Under the pieces are notes generated by a model. The model was not told the origin of the DNA, ran no database searches, and saw only the letters and a program-made list of their open reading frames with translations. A stretch of 64,000 bases of DNA, from NCBI GenBank assembly GCA_033675265.1, contig JAUJYZ010000708.1:17973-81972 (forward strand), written 5' to 3'. The DNA is from Actinostola sp. cb2023 (taxonomy: Eukaryota; Cnidaria; Anthozoa; Actiniaria; Actinostolidae). Positions 1 through 9,724 of the stretch are shown piece by piece. Each line of letters opens with the position of its first letter. Positions within the stretch are counted from its first letter, which is position 1. Made by a program: the position numbers and the translations under genes.

Positions 1-5
1 CATCA

Positions 6-7
<2 letters not shown>

Positions 8-41
<34 letters not shown>
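8..41. repeat. Poly-C tract
   Basis: Run of 34 C. Its partner in the right arm is a shorter G run at 56666-56692 followed by an interrupted G-rich stretch. Length difference between the arms is expected for a homopolymer or for sequencing error in it. Confidence 0.9.
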
Positions 42-259
42 ACCTCCCATACCCCCATAGCACTAACTGCTCCGTAATAGAGGGGTGTAGATTGTGAGTC
101 TGAGGCATGTTTACCAAACTAATTATCCATTCACCTACTGCGGGAGTTAGGGATGTATTTATTTTCCCAGTAGCTTATCTGAAGGTCGATAGTTCTTTCC
201 CCAAAAACGCTCTATCGTCCTTACATCAAGTAGTCAAAACAACTGCAGTGCGTACCGAA

Positions 260-589
260 CAGGGTAGCAAAGGGGGGGTCATGATCACGCTTCACGGGCG
301 ATTTTTTGGTAAATTCACGCGTCACGGACCATAATGTCCGAAATTCACGAATCACGAGCGCCAACCATACTTTTGGAATTTCACGCGTGAAAATGTTTAG
401 ATCCTAAACGTTCACGTTTCACAGAGCATAACAGCGGTAAATCACGAATCACAGTCGGTCAAAAGGGACGATCACGCATCACGTTGAAACATAAATTCAC
501 GCATCACGCTCGAATTTTTATGAATTTCACGATTCACGCTCCATTTTTTGGTCAAATCACGCGTCACGCGTAACCCCTTTGCTATCCTG
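260..589. mobile_element. 330-bp MITE-like element carrying a 30-bp-periodic TCACG dyad array
   Basis: The element begins CAGGGTAGCAAAGGGG and ends with the inverted form, one mismatch in 16. The hexamer ACCGAA sits directly on both sides (254-259 and 590-595), which fits a 6-bp target duplication. Inside, a 12-bp direct dyad TCACG-NN-TCACG begins at 285, 315, 345, 412 (TCACA end), 442 (TCACA end), 472, 497, 527 and 557; a partial inverted form lies at 381. Most starts are 30 bp apart and the 18-bp spacers are unrelated. The family is not recognised. There is no coding potential. Confidence 0.75.
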
Positions 590-1347
590 ACCGAATGGTG
601 CTCTTGTCTAGGACCACTTGACGAAGTATATCATATTCATTCATAGCCCGATTGTCGTGCAAACGTCGCGCCGGACGGCAAGTGTATCACGGCATATCGT
701 TATTTCACGTCCTCTTCACGACGTCGATGACAACAACCCTCGTTTTACTGATCAGTGCGCACTGCGTCATCTTCCACGTACCCTGGTTCCAGAGGCTACT
801 GGTGCTGAGGCTTCGGACTCGTCCTTCGGACTGGCGCCTCTCGTCAGTCGGACTCGCCTCTCGTCCTTCGGATTAGGGTATTTTCCACGTCGCGTCGCAA
901 GCTCATTATGAAGCCATTTTAACCGATACAGGTAAAAGGAAATAAAGAGTATTAGCTTAACGTAGCCTTGTTTAGTTTTGTTGTTTCTTCTCCAGTTTTG
1001 AATTGAACTCCTTTCTCCACTCTACCCAGGATTGTTTGTCACTCGGTCACACAACATTCTACTGTATGTTGCTTGCGTTACGAACATGAAACTGCATGTT
1101 TCCATCTCATTAGTCTATTTTGTCTTTGAATCAAGCACCATAAGTGATAGCCTCCTTTGCAGGCGTTCTTAGGTGAATGATATTACGAGATTAATACTGC
1201 TAAACTCCAAGGAAACATATATTTTAATGACAATCTTTCCCAAGTAAGTCAATCAATGTAAACAAAGCAGCTGCAACGCTCCAATTACTACAGCCGAAAG
1301 CTGATTACAAAGATTTTAAATGGTGGTTCTTCTTCACAAAATCTTAC

Positions 1348-1551
1348 GTATCAGCTGCCAACAAGGAAGGTGATCATAATCGTCTGCGGACTTATAATTA
1401 GCTTTGATTTTAGTGGCGAATTTGGGCTTCAAGTTTGAGTTGTTAGATCCCAGACATGGCTTGTGTTCAAATGTTGCACTAAATTTCAAGCCGAAATGCT
1501 TGAAGTTCTGGAGTTTGGTAAAAGGCGCACAATTAAAAACCCAAATCAATA
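1348..1551 (-). CDS. Candidate internal exon, 204 nt, phase 1-1
   Basis: A 68-codon open segment lies between an AG acceptor and a GT donor (GTAAGA). Both ends are in phase 1, the usual arrangement for shuffled extracellular modules. The peptide includes LKFSATFEHKPCLGSNNSN and later a second cysteine in LPCWQL. It is conserved in the right arm. No family is recognised and no partner exons were identified, so it could also be chance or a decayed exon. Confidence 0.3.
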
Positions 1552-2216
1552 CTGAGATATGTTTCAGTATATCATTCTAAGCTTACGTATACGGAGTTTT
1601 AGAGATATCAGAGTGCCTGCACATATAGAAAATATTAATCGCATAATAACGGTGAAATGTAAATAGGAAAAACCTGCTTTGTTAACCTTTATTTCCCACT
1701 TGTTCATTTGCAGTAAATACCTAGATTTTAACTCAGATATCATGTAGCACCTTTCTAAAATGAATATCCGAAGACAGTTTCGCTTTAGCTGTCTTTATTT
1801 TTTCGCGCGATGCGATTTTCTAGAGGTACTATTTTCCCGCTGGATTCAAGCCAATTTCAGGCCGCCAGAGGCCTGGATCGATTTTCTCGATTTAAAAAAA
1901 AAACAACGATTTTTTTTACAAAATGAACATCAGATCATTGGTTTGTACAATATTCCCTTTCTTTAGATTGAATATTAATGTTTTCACTGTGGCCAGATTT
2001 TTGGCTATTTTGCTCCATCAGATATGGCATTCTCTCTTAAGAACTGTAGAAAACCATAAAATAATAAAAAATCGTAAAAGTTTTAATCCCATTGAGAAGG
2101 AAGGCCCGATTCCGAAAAATGGAGGCTTTCATAAAATCGAATTACCAGCGCTCCAGTTACGGTGAAGTATGAATCTGAATACTGAATCTCTATCATCAGG
2201 TATTGTTTTCCAAAAG

Positions 2217-2355
2217 TGTGTCGGGGATTTTCGATATTTGATTCCTAAAAAAAATGACAAGCATTCAAAGTTTGATGTTAGATATTTTTCGAGTTGATGT
2301 AATATGAACGCTAATAACTTGAAATGTAAAGCGAAATCAAACAATCCCCGACACG
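2217..2355. repeat. Inverted-repeat (hairpin) element
   Basis: GTGTCGGGGATT near 2217 is matched by its reverse complement AATCCCCGACAC near 2342-2353, with further pairing inside. It is probably a small MITE. The right-arm partner is about 54350-54490. Stretches 590-1340 and 1560-3080 around it show no gene that I can support. Confidence 0.5.
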
Positions 2356-3379
2356 CAAATTTCGTGGAAATTAGACGTTTCTAGATACCCTATTAATTCA
2401 CGTTAATGTCGTTAATGTCGAGCTTCACGGCAAAATATACTTCGGAGAAATAAGCTTCCAAAGTTGTGTAAACAAAAGACACCTCATTTCCGCCATTTTC
2501 CGGCTGGGACACCTTCTTATCCAATCAGAATCGTTATGAGGTCACTAAGGTCATCATAAACTAATTGAGCCAGAAAACTCTCGCCAAACTGGTTCTACAA
2601 GCCTCGAGAATCCAACGAACGATACTTCTAAAATGTATAAACTAAAATAGTAGACGGCAAGACGCTTTGCTCTCGAACTGAGCTTTTTATCACAACACTA
2701 TGGAAATTCAAATTCCCGGCCGTTCTTTCGCGCGCCATCAACAGTGCGCCCAGCAAGTGTTAATTCGGTTGATTCTTGATATTATTCGACGGAGCACATT
2801 TTCGTCCATAACTCAAAAAAAAACATTTCGATTCAGAATTTTTTTTCACCAAATCATAGTTTATAATATTTTCTTGCTGATAAGCTAAAAAAAGCAAATT
2901 CGAGTTCTGAGACCGCGCGAACGTATACCATATCCTTAATCAAGGGGGGGAGCTACTGATATAAGAACGTGATGATTCGGTGAACTCGGAAACATAACTA
3001 TAATATTACGGTACTACACAAAGGAACATGCCGTAACTGTATTAAAACGCAAGTTGTATGCCATATTCTGTAATTATCTCTTACTGACCATATTTCTTGG
3101 GGGAGAGGAGGGGGCGCTTGATCGAGGAAATACGGTAGCTATTTACTTTCTTTCCTCTGGTGAGAGGAGAGGAAAGTTTGTGTACTAGACACAGTCGGAC
3201 ATAATTCAAAGCGAAAACAAAAGACTCCATGCAAGTGAGAACGAAGCTAACAAAGAATATCAGTTCAGTTTTGCCGTTAAAAGAGCAGTGTTCCAAGGCG
3301 TGCGCTAAATCGTCGAAATGCCCTGAAGTTGTTATAAATAACATCGCTCCCATAAGACATGAAAGACAAAAACAACACC

Positions 3380-3546
3380 TAAAAGTGTGCAATGCACTAA
3401 TTTGGAGACACTGTACTCTCACACACTACCACTACATTCTAATATTATATGCATACAACGTTCAGCTCACTAGTTTGTTTGTTTTTCTGAGGGAGGAAAA
3501 TCGGAGTATCCGGAGAAAAACCCTCGATCCAAGCAAGGGAGAGTTA
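3380..3546 (-). mobile_element. 5'-truncated tRNA-type SINE fragment
   Basis: It matches the 3' part of the SINE copies at 37700 and 42535, including the shared body CTCCGG-N-TACTCCGATTTTCC and the tail with TTAGAATGTAGTGGTAG. The tRNA-like head with A and B boxes is missing. The right-arm copy is at 53156-53320. Confidence 0.65.
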
Positions 3547-3753
3547 CATTAACAATAACATATAGTTAAAACGTTGATTATACGGCATTTACAACAAATA
3601 AGCTTTTACGTACGAGTGTCGTCATGATCAGGGACGAAGACAAACTAGGACAGCATGTATAATCTAGCAAAATAGAATGACATTAACTTATTTTAGAACG
3701 AATGTATATATTTAAGGATTGTTTACTGAAATAACTGTCACGTTAACAGCAAA

Positions 3754-4512
3754 TCAAGCCATTTGACCGTAACATCTCAGCTTTCCAAGAGTATGATATC
3801 CAAGTTCATCAGAATCTCCTACATCACCAAACCTAGAATTTAGTGAAAAGATTAAACATACGATATTACTGCAGTGTGGACGTACTAGCATAGATGGATT
3901 ATGAATAGATTAGGATGAGAGGATGGAACTCCGTAGGTAGAAAGCCGGGCTGGGTTTGAGATAATAACATTTAATAACAATAACATTTATTTATATGGCG
4001 CAAATTCAACATACGTTTTCAAATGCGCCTTAAAGTTTAGATGGTAATATAGTTAGCTCTGCAGCGGAATTGCAATGTGAGGCGGTCTACTCTGATGGAA
4101 TCTACTTGTGTTCATACCTTAGCGAAATGACAGGAAGATCTTCTTTGTAGGTCAGTAAACCAGAATCTTCAAGCCAAAAGTCCTTGTTTGCGTCACAGTT
4201 ACAGTTGGCATTGTTTGCACAGCTTTCCGTCATGCCACAGGCGCACATTCCACTGTCACGTGACGCGCCGCCCCAGTACTTCATTTGACGCCCATCACGT
4301 GACACAAGCCATGATGTCTGTGCATCTACACGATGATCTGAATAATAATAGAAAGAGCTCAAATGTAGAAAGATGATTGGAGTAAGCAAGACAATAATAT
4401 CGATCCCATGCATGACTTACACAGTAACAGTGCATCCACACACTCGTATTTGATGTACTGTTCACAATGGGTTGAGATGGATGTCAATGCTCGTAGTTGG
4501 ATCAGATCACTA
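3754..4512 (-). pseudogene. Truncated fibrinogen-like gene copy (exons 2 partial, 3 and 4)
   Basis: This is a partial duplicate of the complete gene at 15022-17088. It keeps the end of exon 2 (4421 to about 4512), all of exon 3 (4118-4337) and all of exon 4 (3754-3832), with the same splice junctions and lengths (220 and 79 nt). Protein differences from the full copy are few, for example SDLIQL for SDLNQL, ESCANNANC for GSCASNASC, and LRCYG for LICYG. The first exon, PAN domain, signal peptide and front of the fibrinogen-like domain are absent. Homology stops where the minisatellite element begins, and an in-frame stop lies just across that junction. About 0.3 kb of 3' flank (3554-3750) is also shared with the full locus (14830-15020), so a DNA-level duplication made it. 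Confidence 0.85.
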
Positions 4513-5247
4513 CACTGTTATTTTCAAGGAGTCAGTTTAACTCCAAAAAGGGAGTTAAAAAAAAAGGTACAGAATGACTCTCTTTTCTGGAGTTGATTTA
4601 ACTCTGTCATAGTTTACTCTTTCTAGGAGTAAAATTTACTCTAGTGTTAGAGTTATATTTACTCTTTTTAAGAAGTCGTAACAACCCTGGTAGGAGTTAA
4701 ACTTACTCTAGTGTTGGAGTTACAATTACTCTTTTCAGGAGTTAAACTTACTCTACCGTTGGAGTTACAATTACTCTTTTCAGGAGTAAAACTTACTCTA
4801 GTGTTGGAGTTACAATTACTCTTTTCAGGAGTTAAACTTACTCTACCGTTGGAGTTACAATTACTCTTTTCAGGAGTAAAACTTACTCTAGTGTTGGAGT
4901 TACAATTACTCTTTTCAGGAGTAAAACTTACTCTAGTGTTGGAGTTACAATTACTCTTTTCAGGAGTAAAACTTACTCTAGTGTTGGAGTTACAATTACT
5001 CTTTTCAGGAGTTAAACTTACTCTAGTGTTGGAGTTACAATTACTCTTTTCAGGAGTAAAACTTACTCTAGTATTGGAGTTACAATTACTCTTTTCAGGA
5101 GTTAAACTTACTCTAGTGTTGGAGTTACAATTACTCTTTTCAGGAGTTAAACTTACTCTAGTGTTGGAGTTACAATTACTCTTTTCAGGAGTAAAACTTA
5201 CTCTAGTGTTGGAGTTACAATTACTCTTTTCAGGAGTTAAACTGTAA
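4513..5247. repeat. 45-bp minisatellite within a transposon-like insert
   Basis: The core at 4690-5245 has about 12 units of 45 bp. Each unit is two related half-units of about 22-23 bp, GGAGTTAAACTTACTC and GGAGTTACAATTACTC, so GAGT and ACTC alternate as small dyads. The flank 4513-4690 holds decayed versions. The insert starts CACTGTTATTTTC right at a TA in the broken gene, which suggests transposon insertion. An open frame of 178 codons runs through the core only because 45 is a multiple of three; it would encode a 15-residue repeat and is probably not a gene. Confidence 0.85.
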
Positions 5248-5249
5248 AA

Positions 5250-5660
5250 ATGGATTGGTTAAATCTACCAAAAAGGTTAATAAAATGAAGTGGATCTGAG
5301 GTAACCATTTTAGAATTGGTTCTTTTAACCATTTATTAATAGGTAATTTCGACCACCAATATGGTGGTAAAATGAACCATTGCCTTTTGGTTATAACAAC
5401 CAATTAAACCATTTCTCAAAGTGGTCATTTTAACACAAATTAACACCCCAAACCAAACATAGGCTATTTGATATTTTAAATTGAAAACAAAACAAATTGA
5501 CATACTTTCAAATGGATTTTCTGCTGAAATATTTATTTGAAAAGTGGGTACGTAGAATTTATAACCATTTTCCCAAATGGTCATTTTAACAAAATTACAA
5601 AGGTAAAAGTCACAAAACAAAATATATTTTTTTGCTGAAATATTCATTTAAAAATGAGTT
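5250..5660. repeat. TGGTT/AACCA-rich repeat region
   Basis: Many short opposed copies of TGGTTAA and TTAACCA, and a partial duplication around TGCTGAAATATT (about 5522 and 5632). It adjoins the minisatellite and may belong to the same or a second non-coding element. The partner is about 51045-51450. Confidence 0.5.
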
Positions 5661-5885
5661 ATACTGATACAAGCTACATGTACATGTACAGAGTGTATAG
5701 GCGGCTTACACTAAAGACCATTGATTGATTGATCGATTGGACACTGTGACTTGAACTGGGATAACTGCTCTCTGCCATCAACTGGAAACAATGTAATAAC
5801 AAAATCTAATGTTGGTTTGTAGGTTGGATAATTCATGACAAAACTTTTTGTATCTTCAACCGGAGTTTTATTTCAAAACTGCCAA

Positions 5886-5912
5886 GCTTTCGGGCTAAGC
5901 GCCCATCTTCAG
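5886..5912 (-). ncRNA. Hammerhead-core-like motif in repeat 3' end
   Basis: On the minus strand: CTGAAGA, one T, the stem GGGC / GCCC with loop GCTTA, then GAAA. This resembles the hammerhead ribozyme order CUGANGA, stem II, GAAA. One extra base before stem II is not canonical, and stems I and III were not identified. Activity is unproven. It may be the 3' end of a Penelope-like or related retroelement. Confidence 0.3.
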
Positions 5913-6179
5913 GGCTAAATGCATACAATCTAATTACAACGGCTATAAGTATACGAACACAAACAAACAAACGCCACCAAACAAGCAAGCTCGTGCTCAA
6001 CAAACTGAACAGTCTCGCACAAAGCAAACAAAATCGAACAACGCCAGATAGAAATTAAAGAATGAAAAAGGTGCGCGAGGAATAGAAAATGAAGTATTAA
6101 CGTAAGAATTGAAAATAATAAATAGAAAGGTAGCCAAAAAAACGAAACCAGAGCGCGATGAACTATAAAAACGGAATAA

Positions 6180-6376
6180 AATTGAGTAAGCGAATGATTG
6201 AATAAAAGAATGAACGAATGAATGAACGAATGGATGAACAAATAAATGAATGATAGAATGAACGAATGGATGAACGAATTAATGAATGAACGAAATAATG
6301 AATGAACGAATGGATGAAAGAATAAATGAAAAAATGAATGACATAATGAATGAACGAAAGAATGAGTAAATGAACC
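6180..6376. repeat. GAAT/GAAC tetranucleotide microsatellite
   Basis: Imperfect run of GAAT, GAAC, GGAT and AAAT units. The open frames through it (serine, isoleucine and phenylalanine repeats) are by-products. The right-arm partner is 50325-50523. Confidence 0.85.
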
Positions 6377-6656
6377 TACATGCCACTAATTAACAAGCAA
6401 TAATTGCGCAATCTATTTATTTATTTATTTATTATTATTTTATTATTATTATTCATCCTTCCATTCATTTACAATAGTACAAGACCCCATGATTTCGCTA
6501 GACGCCGCTAAATACACACCAGCTTTGACAATATCATCTGATTTGATTTGATTTTCACTTTATTTTTAGTGACGATCATTCTCGTACCCAGAGCACCTCG
6601 GTCGGTCGTTCCTTCTCCCGTCAGTGGCTCTGGTAACAGCCATTTCTAGGCCGATG

Positions 6657-6950
6657 CTGATTGGTCCAAATGTCCGCGCATGCGCGACTTTCATTTGAAA
6701 CTGCTCAATCGTGATTGGTCAATCTATAACGATGCTCGGAGCTTTTTAGAAGAGAATCCTCTGCGCATAGGTATAACACACAAAGCTGACTCTTTTTCTA
6801 ACGGGCTCAGATGGATTTTCAAAATGGCGGACGGTCTGAATGGTGGTCATTGCTACTATTTTCTGCTAAGAAACTGTAATGATTTTACTGGTCACAAAGA
6901 AAAACACGCAAGTTTGGTTCTGTACTTGTTTTCGCTTCTCTTCTGTCGAG
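6657..6950 (+). promoter_or_regulatory. Promoter-like segment inside MULE TIR
   Basis: The segment has a perfect NRF1-type palindrome GCGCATGCGC (6676-6685), two inverted CCAAT boxes (ATTGG at 6660 and 6714) and a YY1-like AAAATGGCGG (6821-6830) that contains an ATG. A short frame from that ATG (6824-6958, 44 aa) meets CGAG-GCAAGT, a good GC-type splice donor. TIRs of Mutator elements often carry promoters, so a transcript start and first exon are plausible. Inverted copies lie at about 11287-11580, 45114-45407 and 49751-50044. Confidence 0.45.
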
Positions 6951-7559
6951 GCAAGTAATTAATTTACGCTATAAATTACCTCCTTCAACAACGGACTACG
7001 ATACCGTTGAGACAGAACAAAATCAGTTGGCTTCGTTTCGGGTTCCTTTGCAAAAAAATAAGCATCCATATAAAATGTCGTGTTTTTGTGAATGTTAAAA
7101 GAGTACAGAACAAGATTGGTGGGGTGTATTTTCTTCCCTTCTCAGTAAATGTGCAGATAAAAGTACAATCTTGTAAAGACTAATAAATTACTTGCCATAT
7201 CATGTTGTTGTATTTGAATAATACCCTGTGTATCATTTGCCCTATTTTCCCCCAAGGTAGACTCAGTGAAGTCTATTGATGAGAAATATTTCAGCATATT
7301 TCGTGTATCAGTAGTATTCTACATATATAATACATATATTTTAACATATTTTATATTTTAGCTTTCTTTCTTTCTCTCCTAATATATTAAGTTAGCCTGT
7401 TTTGAAGATGTAGAAATGCTTCATTAAACCGTTATTATTATTTTATTTTTATTAATTATTATTAAAAGGCTGTATGCATTCTTATAGTTGAGACAGGAAG
7501 TACACTATGCTGTTGTTATCCCCTTGATTATATTTTATAAATAGAGGTTATTAGTCGGC

Positions 7560-7870
7560 TAAGCATTGAATACGTCTATAATACTGTGTAGTAAAAATTC
7601 ACAGCCGTATTAGATGCTTAGCCGGTTAATAAATTGTTTATTATATATTTTGTCAAAGAAACTAGCTATTCTGGTGAAAGAAAAACAACAAATTACAGTG
7701 AAAACTTGGAAATCTCTGTACGAGCGCACGCTAGCCAAAACTGTAGAATTTCTCACGCTGATTGGTTAATTTTCATCACACGATTGTGTATGATTAAGTA
7801 ACCACACAAAATACGGTCCCATATTTCGTGTGCTTTCGTGCATTTTCTTTGACACAAAATACAATAAAGT
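7560..7870. repeat. Dispersed repeat with TCGGCTAAGC end
   Basis: It shares a long stretch with 23570-23866 and 33510-33800, including GCCGT-attagatgcttagcc and CACCAGAATAGCTA read inversely. A palindrome of GTCGGCTAAGCAT and ATGCTTAGCCGG bounds 7554-7625. It is probably an AT-rich MITE family. The partner is about 48830-49140. Confidence 0.55.
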
Positions 7871-8545
7871 AAAATATTTAACTTCACCTAGTGGGTACTG
7901 ATCAGCATTACATGCAAAAATATAAAAGGACCTGTGAAGCACATTTTGGTCTAGGCCAGCCTGTGTTCTCTAAGGTTACTACAAATAAGAAGTCAACCTG
8001 GCCTCGGGACAATTCGATGAAACTTTTACAACTGTAATTTACAAGTGTAGCCATTGTTCTTGTAAAAGTTTTATTGAAAAGTGTCTGATTGGGAGGGTGG
8101 AGTAAATTTCAGCCTGCAGTTTCTAAATATACTTGCTTTTGCATAGCACGCTCAATTCTGGGTGTCCTCTTGTTTTATTCAAGAATGTCATAAACATCTA
8201 CATGTAATAAAAATAAATACTTCAATTTCCTTAATTTGCATACTCTTTCTGCAATCATGCACCTTTGTGTCACTGTCTACCCTACTACATGTAGCAGAGT
8301 TTTTTTCTACTCACCAGGAAAGAGGTGCAGGGTAGCCACTGTCATGCACATTATTGAAAAATCTCCAAATAAGTCTTAGGCATAATGACCCTCTCTTTCC
8401 CTCTTTCCTTTCCCTCTGATTAAAGTGAAATACAAATGTTTATCTTAGCTACAATATCTAACCATGCAACTAGGAAAGGCTTTCTCAGTGAAATTTCTTT
8501 GAAAATATGGGCTCTGGTTGCATGGTTAAATAATAGTAATACATC

Positions 8546-8771
8546 CATCAATAGTTTGTATCATCAACCTGTGATATTTTATTTTAACCGAGCTTTCGAG
8601 CAACTTGCTCATCTTCAGGGTTACAGATGTTTCAAGTGTAATTCCAAAAATATTTTTGTAAAAGTATTTTTGGAATTACACTTGAAACATCTGTAACCCT
8701 GAAGATGAGCAAGTTGCTCGAAAGCTCGGTTAAAATAAAATATCACAGGTTGATGATACAAACTATTGATG
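8546..8771. mobile_element. Near-perfect 226-bp hairpin element
   Basis: Two arms of about 106 bp, in perfect or near-perfect inverse order, around a loop of about 12 bases near 8655-8665. Each arm contains CTGAAGA-T-GAGC-AAGTT-GCTC-GAAA: on the plus strand at 8699-8725 and on the minus strand at 8592-8618. It appears to be two inverted copies of the same retroelement 3' end. A transcript would form long double-stranded RNA. The right arm has the same hairpin at about 47932-48160, with a small indel in one hairpin arm. Confidence 0.8.
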
Positions 8772-8837
8772 AATCTTCACACAACCTACAAGAATCTTCT
8801 TGAAATAGTAATACATTGTCAAAATGGATTTCTTGCA

Positions 8838-9120
8838 ATAGTCTCTTTTCGTGTTCACAGATCCCCCAGAAACCGCTGTACTTATTGATATCAAACGCAT
8901 TTGTACAGGGTTAGCCTCGAGTCAGTGAAAATTATCAAATACAATGTATCAACAAGAACACGAAAAAATGTTTACATGAAACAATAGAAACATTTTTGAA
9001 TTGCACGGACTGTTCTCTATTATTGTCAAAAGTTGGAATCTACAATGTAGAATAAATCTGAATAAATTATGAAATCTACAACAGTCTATTGTAGATTTCA
9101 TAATTTATACAGATTTATTA
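8838..9120. repeat. Dispersed repeat with AGGGTTAGCCTCGA, plus hairpin
   Basis: The part 8838-9020 matches, in inverse orientation, the repeat at 14318-14525. The conserved words are AGGGTTAGCCTCGAGTCAG, AACAAGAACACGAAA and GTGTTCACAGATC. A short hairpin at 9057-9118 (ATGAAATCTACAA and its inverse) follows. Partner about 47585-47870. Confidence 0.6.
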
Positions 9121-9615
9121 TTTATTATTTTTACTGCACTTGCAGTCACATAATGGATGGTGAAATATTTTGAGACAATTATATCACATCCATCATTCCC
9201 TAATCTGCCAAAGAGCATGTTAGACACACTAAACATTGACATGTGAGAATGGAACAGTGGATGAAAAGATGCAAGACAAACTGACAAATAACCTAATGTT
9301 CCTTGGGATGCTACCTCTGACGATCAATCTAAGCCTGGATGATTATACATGTACCGTGTTAAGTTGGTCTTCTCTGAGGATAGTTATGATAATTAAAAAG
9401 TTGAATTAAATAACACAGAAAACAATGTCAAATATTACACATCTTCTCTGATAGAGTCTATGTGTACCGGAAGTATGTTTCCATTGGCATCCACCACTTC
9501 TGGTGTTTCTAAAAATAGATTTAGTGAAATTAAGATATCCCAAGGGCAATACAGCGAGACTCCCTTGGCTCTGTCCCTTATGCCCTCTTGGAGTATTGAA
9601 TTAAATTGATGAACA

Positions 9616-9724
9616 GGGCCCAGGGTTAAAATAGCTAACCTAGGGTAAAATATTAAGAATTAACACTAGGTTAGCGAATTTATCCCTGGGTTAGCGTTAA
9701 CACGCTTTCGAACAACCGGGCCCA
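9616..9724. mobile_element. MITE, GGTTAGC family
   Basis: Short palindromic element with GGGCCCAGGGTTAAAATAGC and the inverse end TTCGAACAACCGGGCCC. It is related to 13567-13720. Partner about 46977-47092. Confidence 0.65.

Noticed and set aside
285..568. CRISPR array
   Set aside because: The repeat and spacer layout is superficially similar, but the repeat is only 12 bp and imperfect, the genome is eukaryotic, there are no cas genes, and the array lies inside a TIR-bounded element.
3081..3422. 113-codon minus-strand open frame with hydrophobic segments
   Set aside because: The matching frame in the right arm is broken by a one-base difference, and its end runs into a CGTATTTCCTCGATC-type repeat.
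4711..5247. 178-codon open frame encoding a 15-residue repeat
   Set aside because: It follows from a 45-bp unit without stops. It lacks splice or promoter context and reads through an element that disrupts a gene.
6680..6958. 92-codon open frame in the MULE TIR as a protein gene
   Set aside because: Codons before the internal ATG cover CCAAT and NRF1-like sites, so the upstream part is more likely promoter. Only the short frame from 6824 remains possible.
7034..7140. 72-codon frame conserved in TIR copies (MRQNKISWLRFG)
   Set aside because: It is interrupted by a 4-bp deletion in one TIR copy and has no family features.
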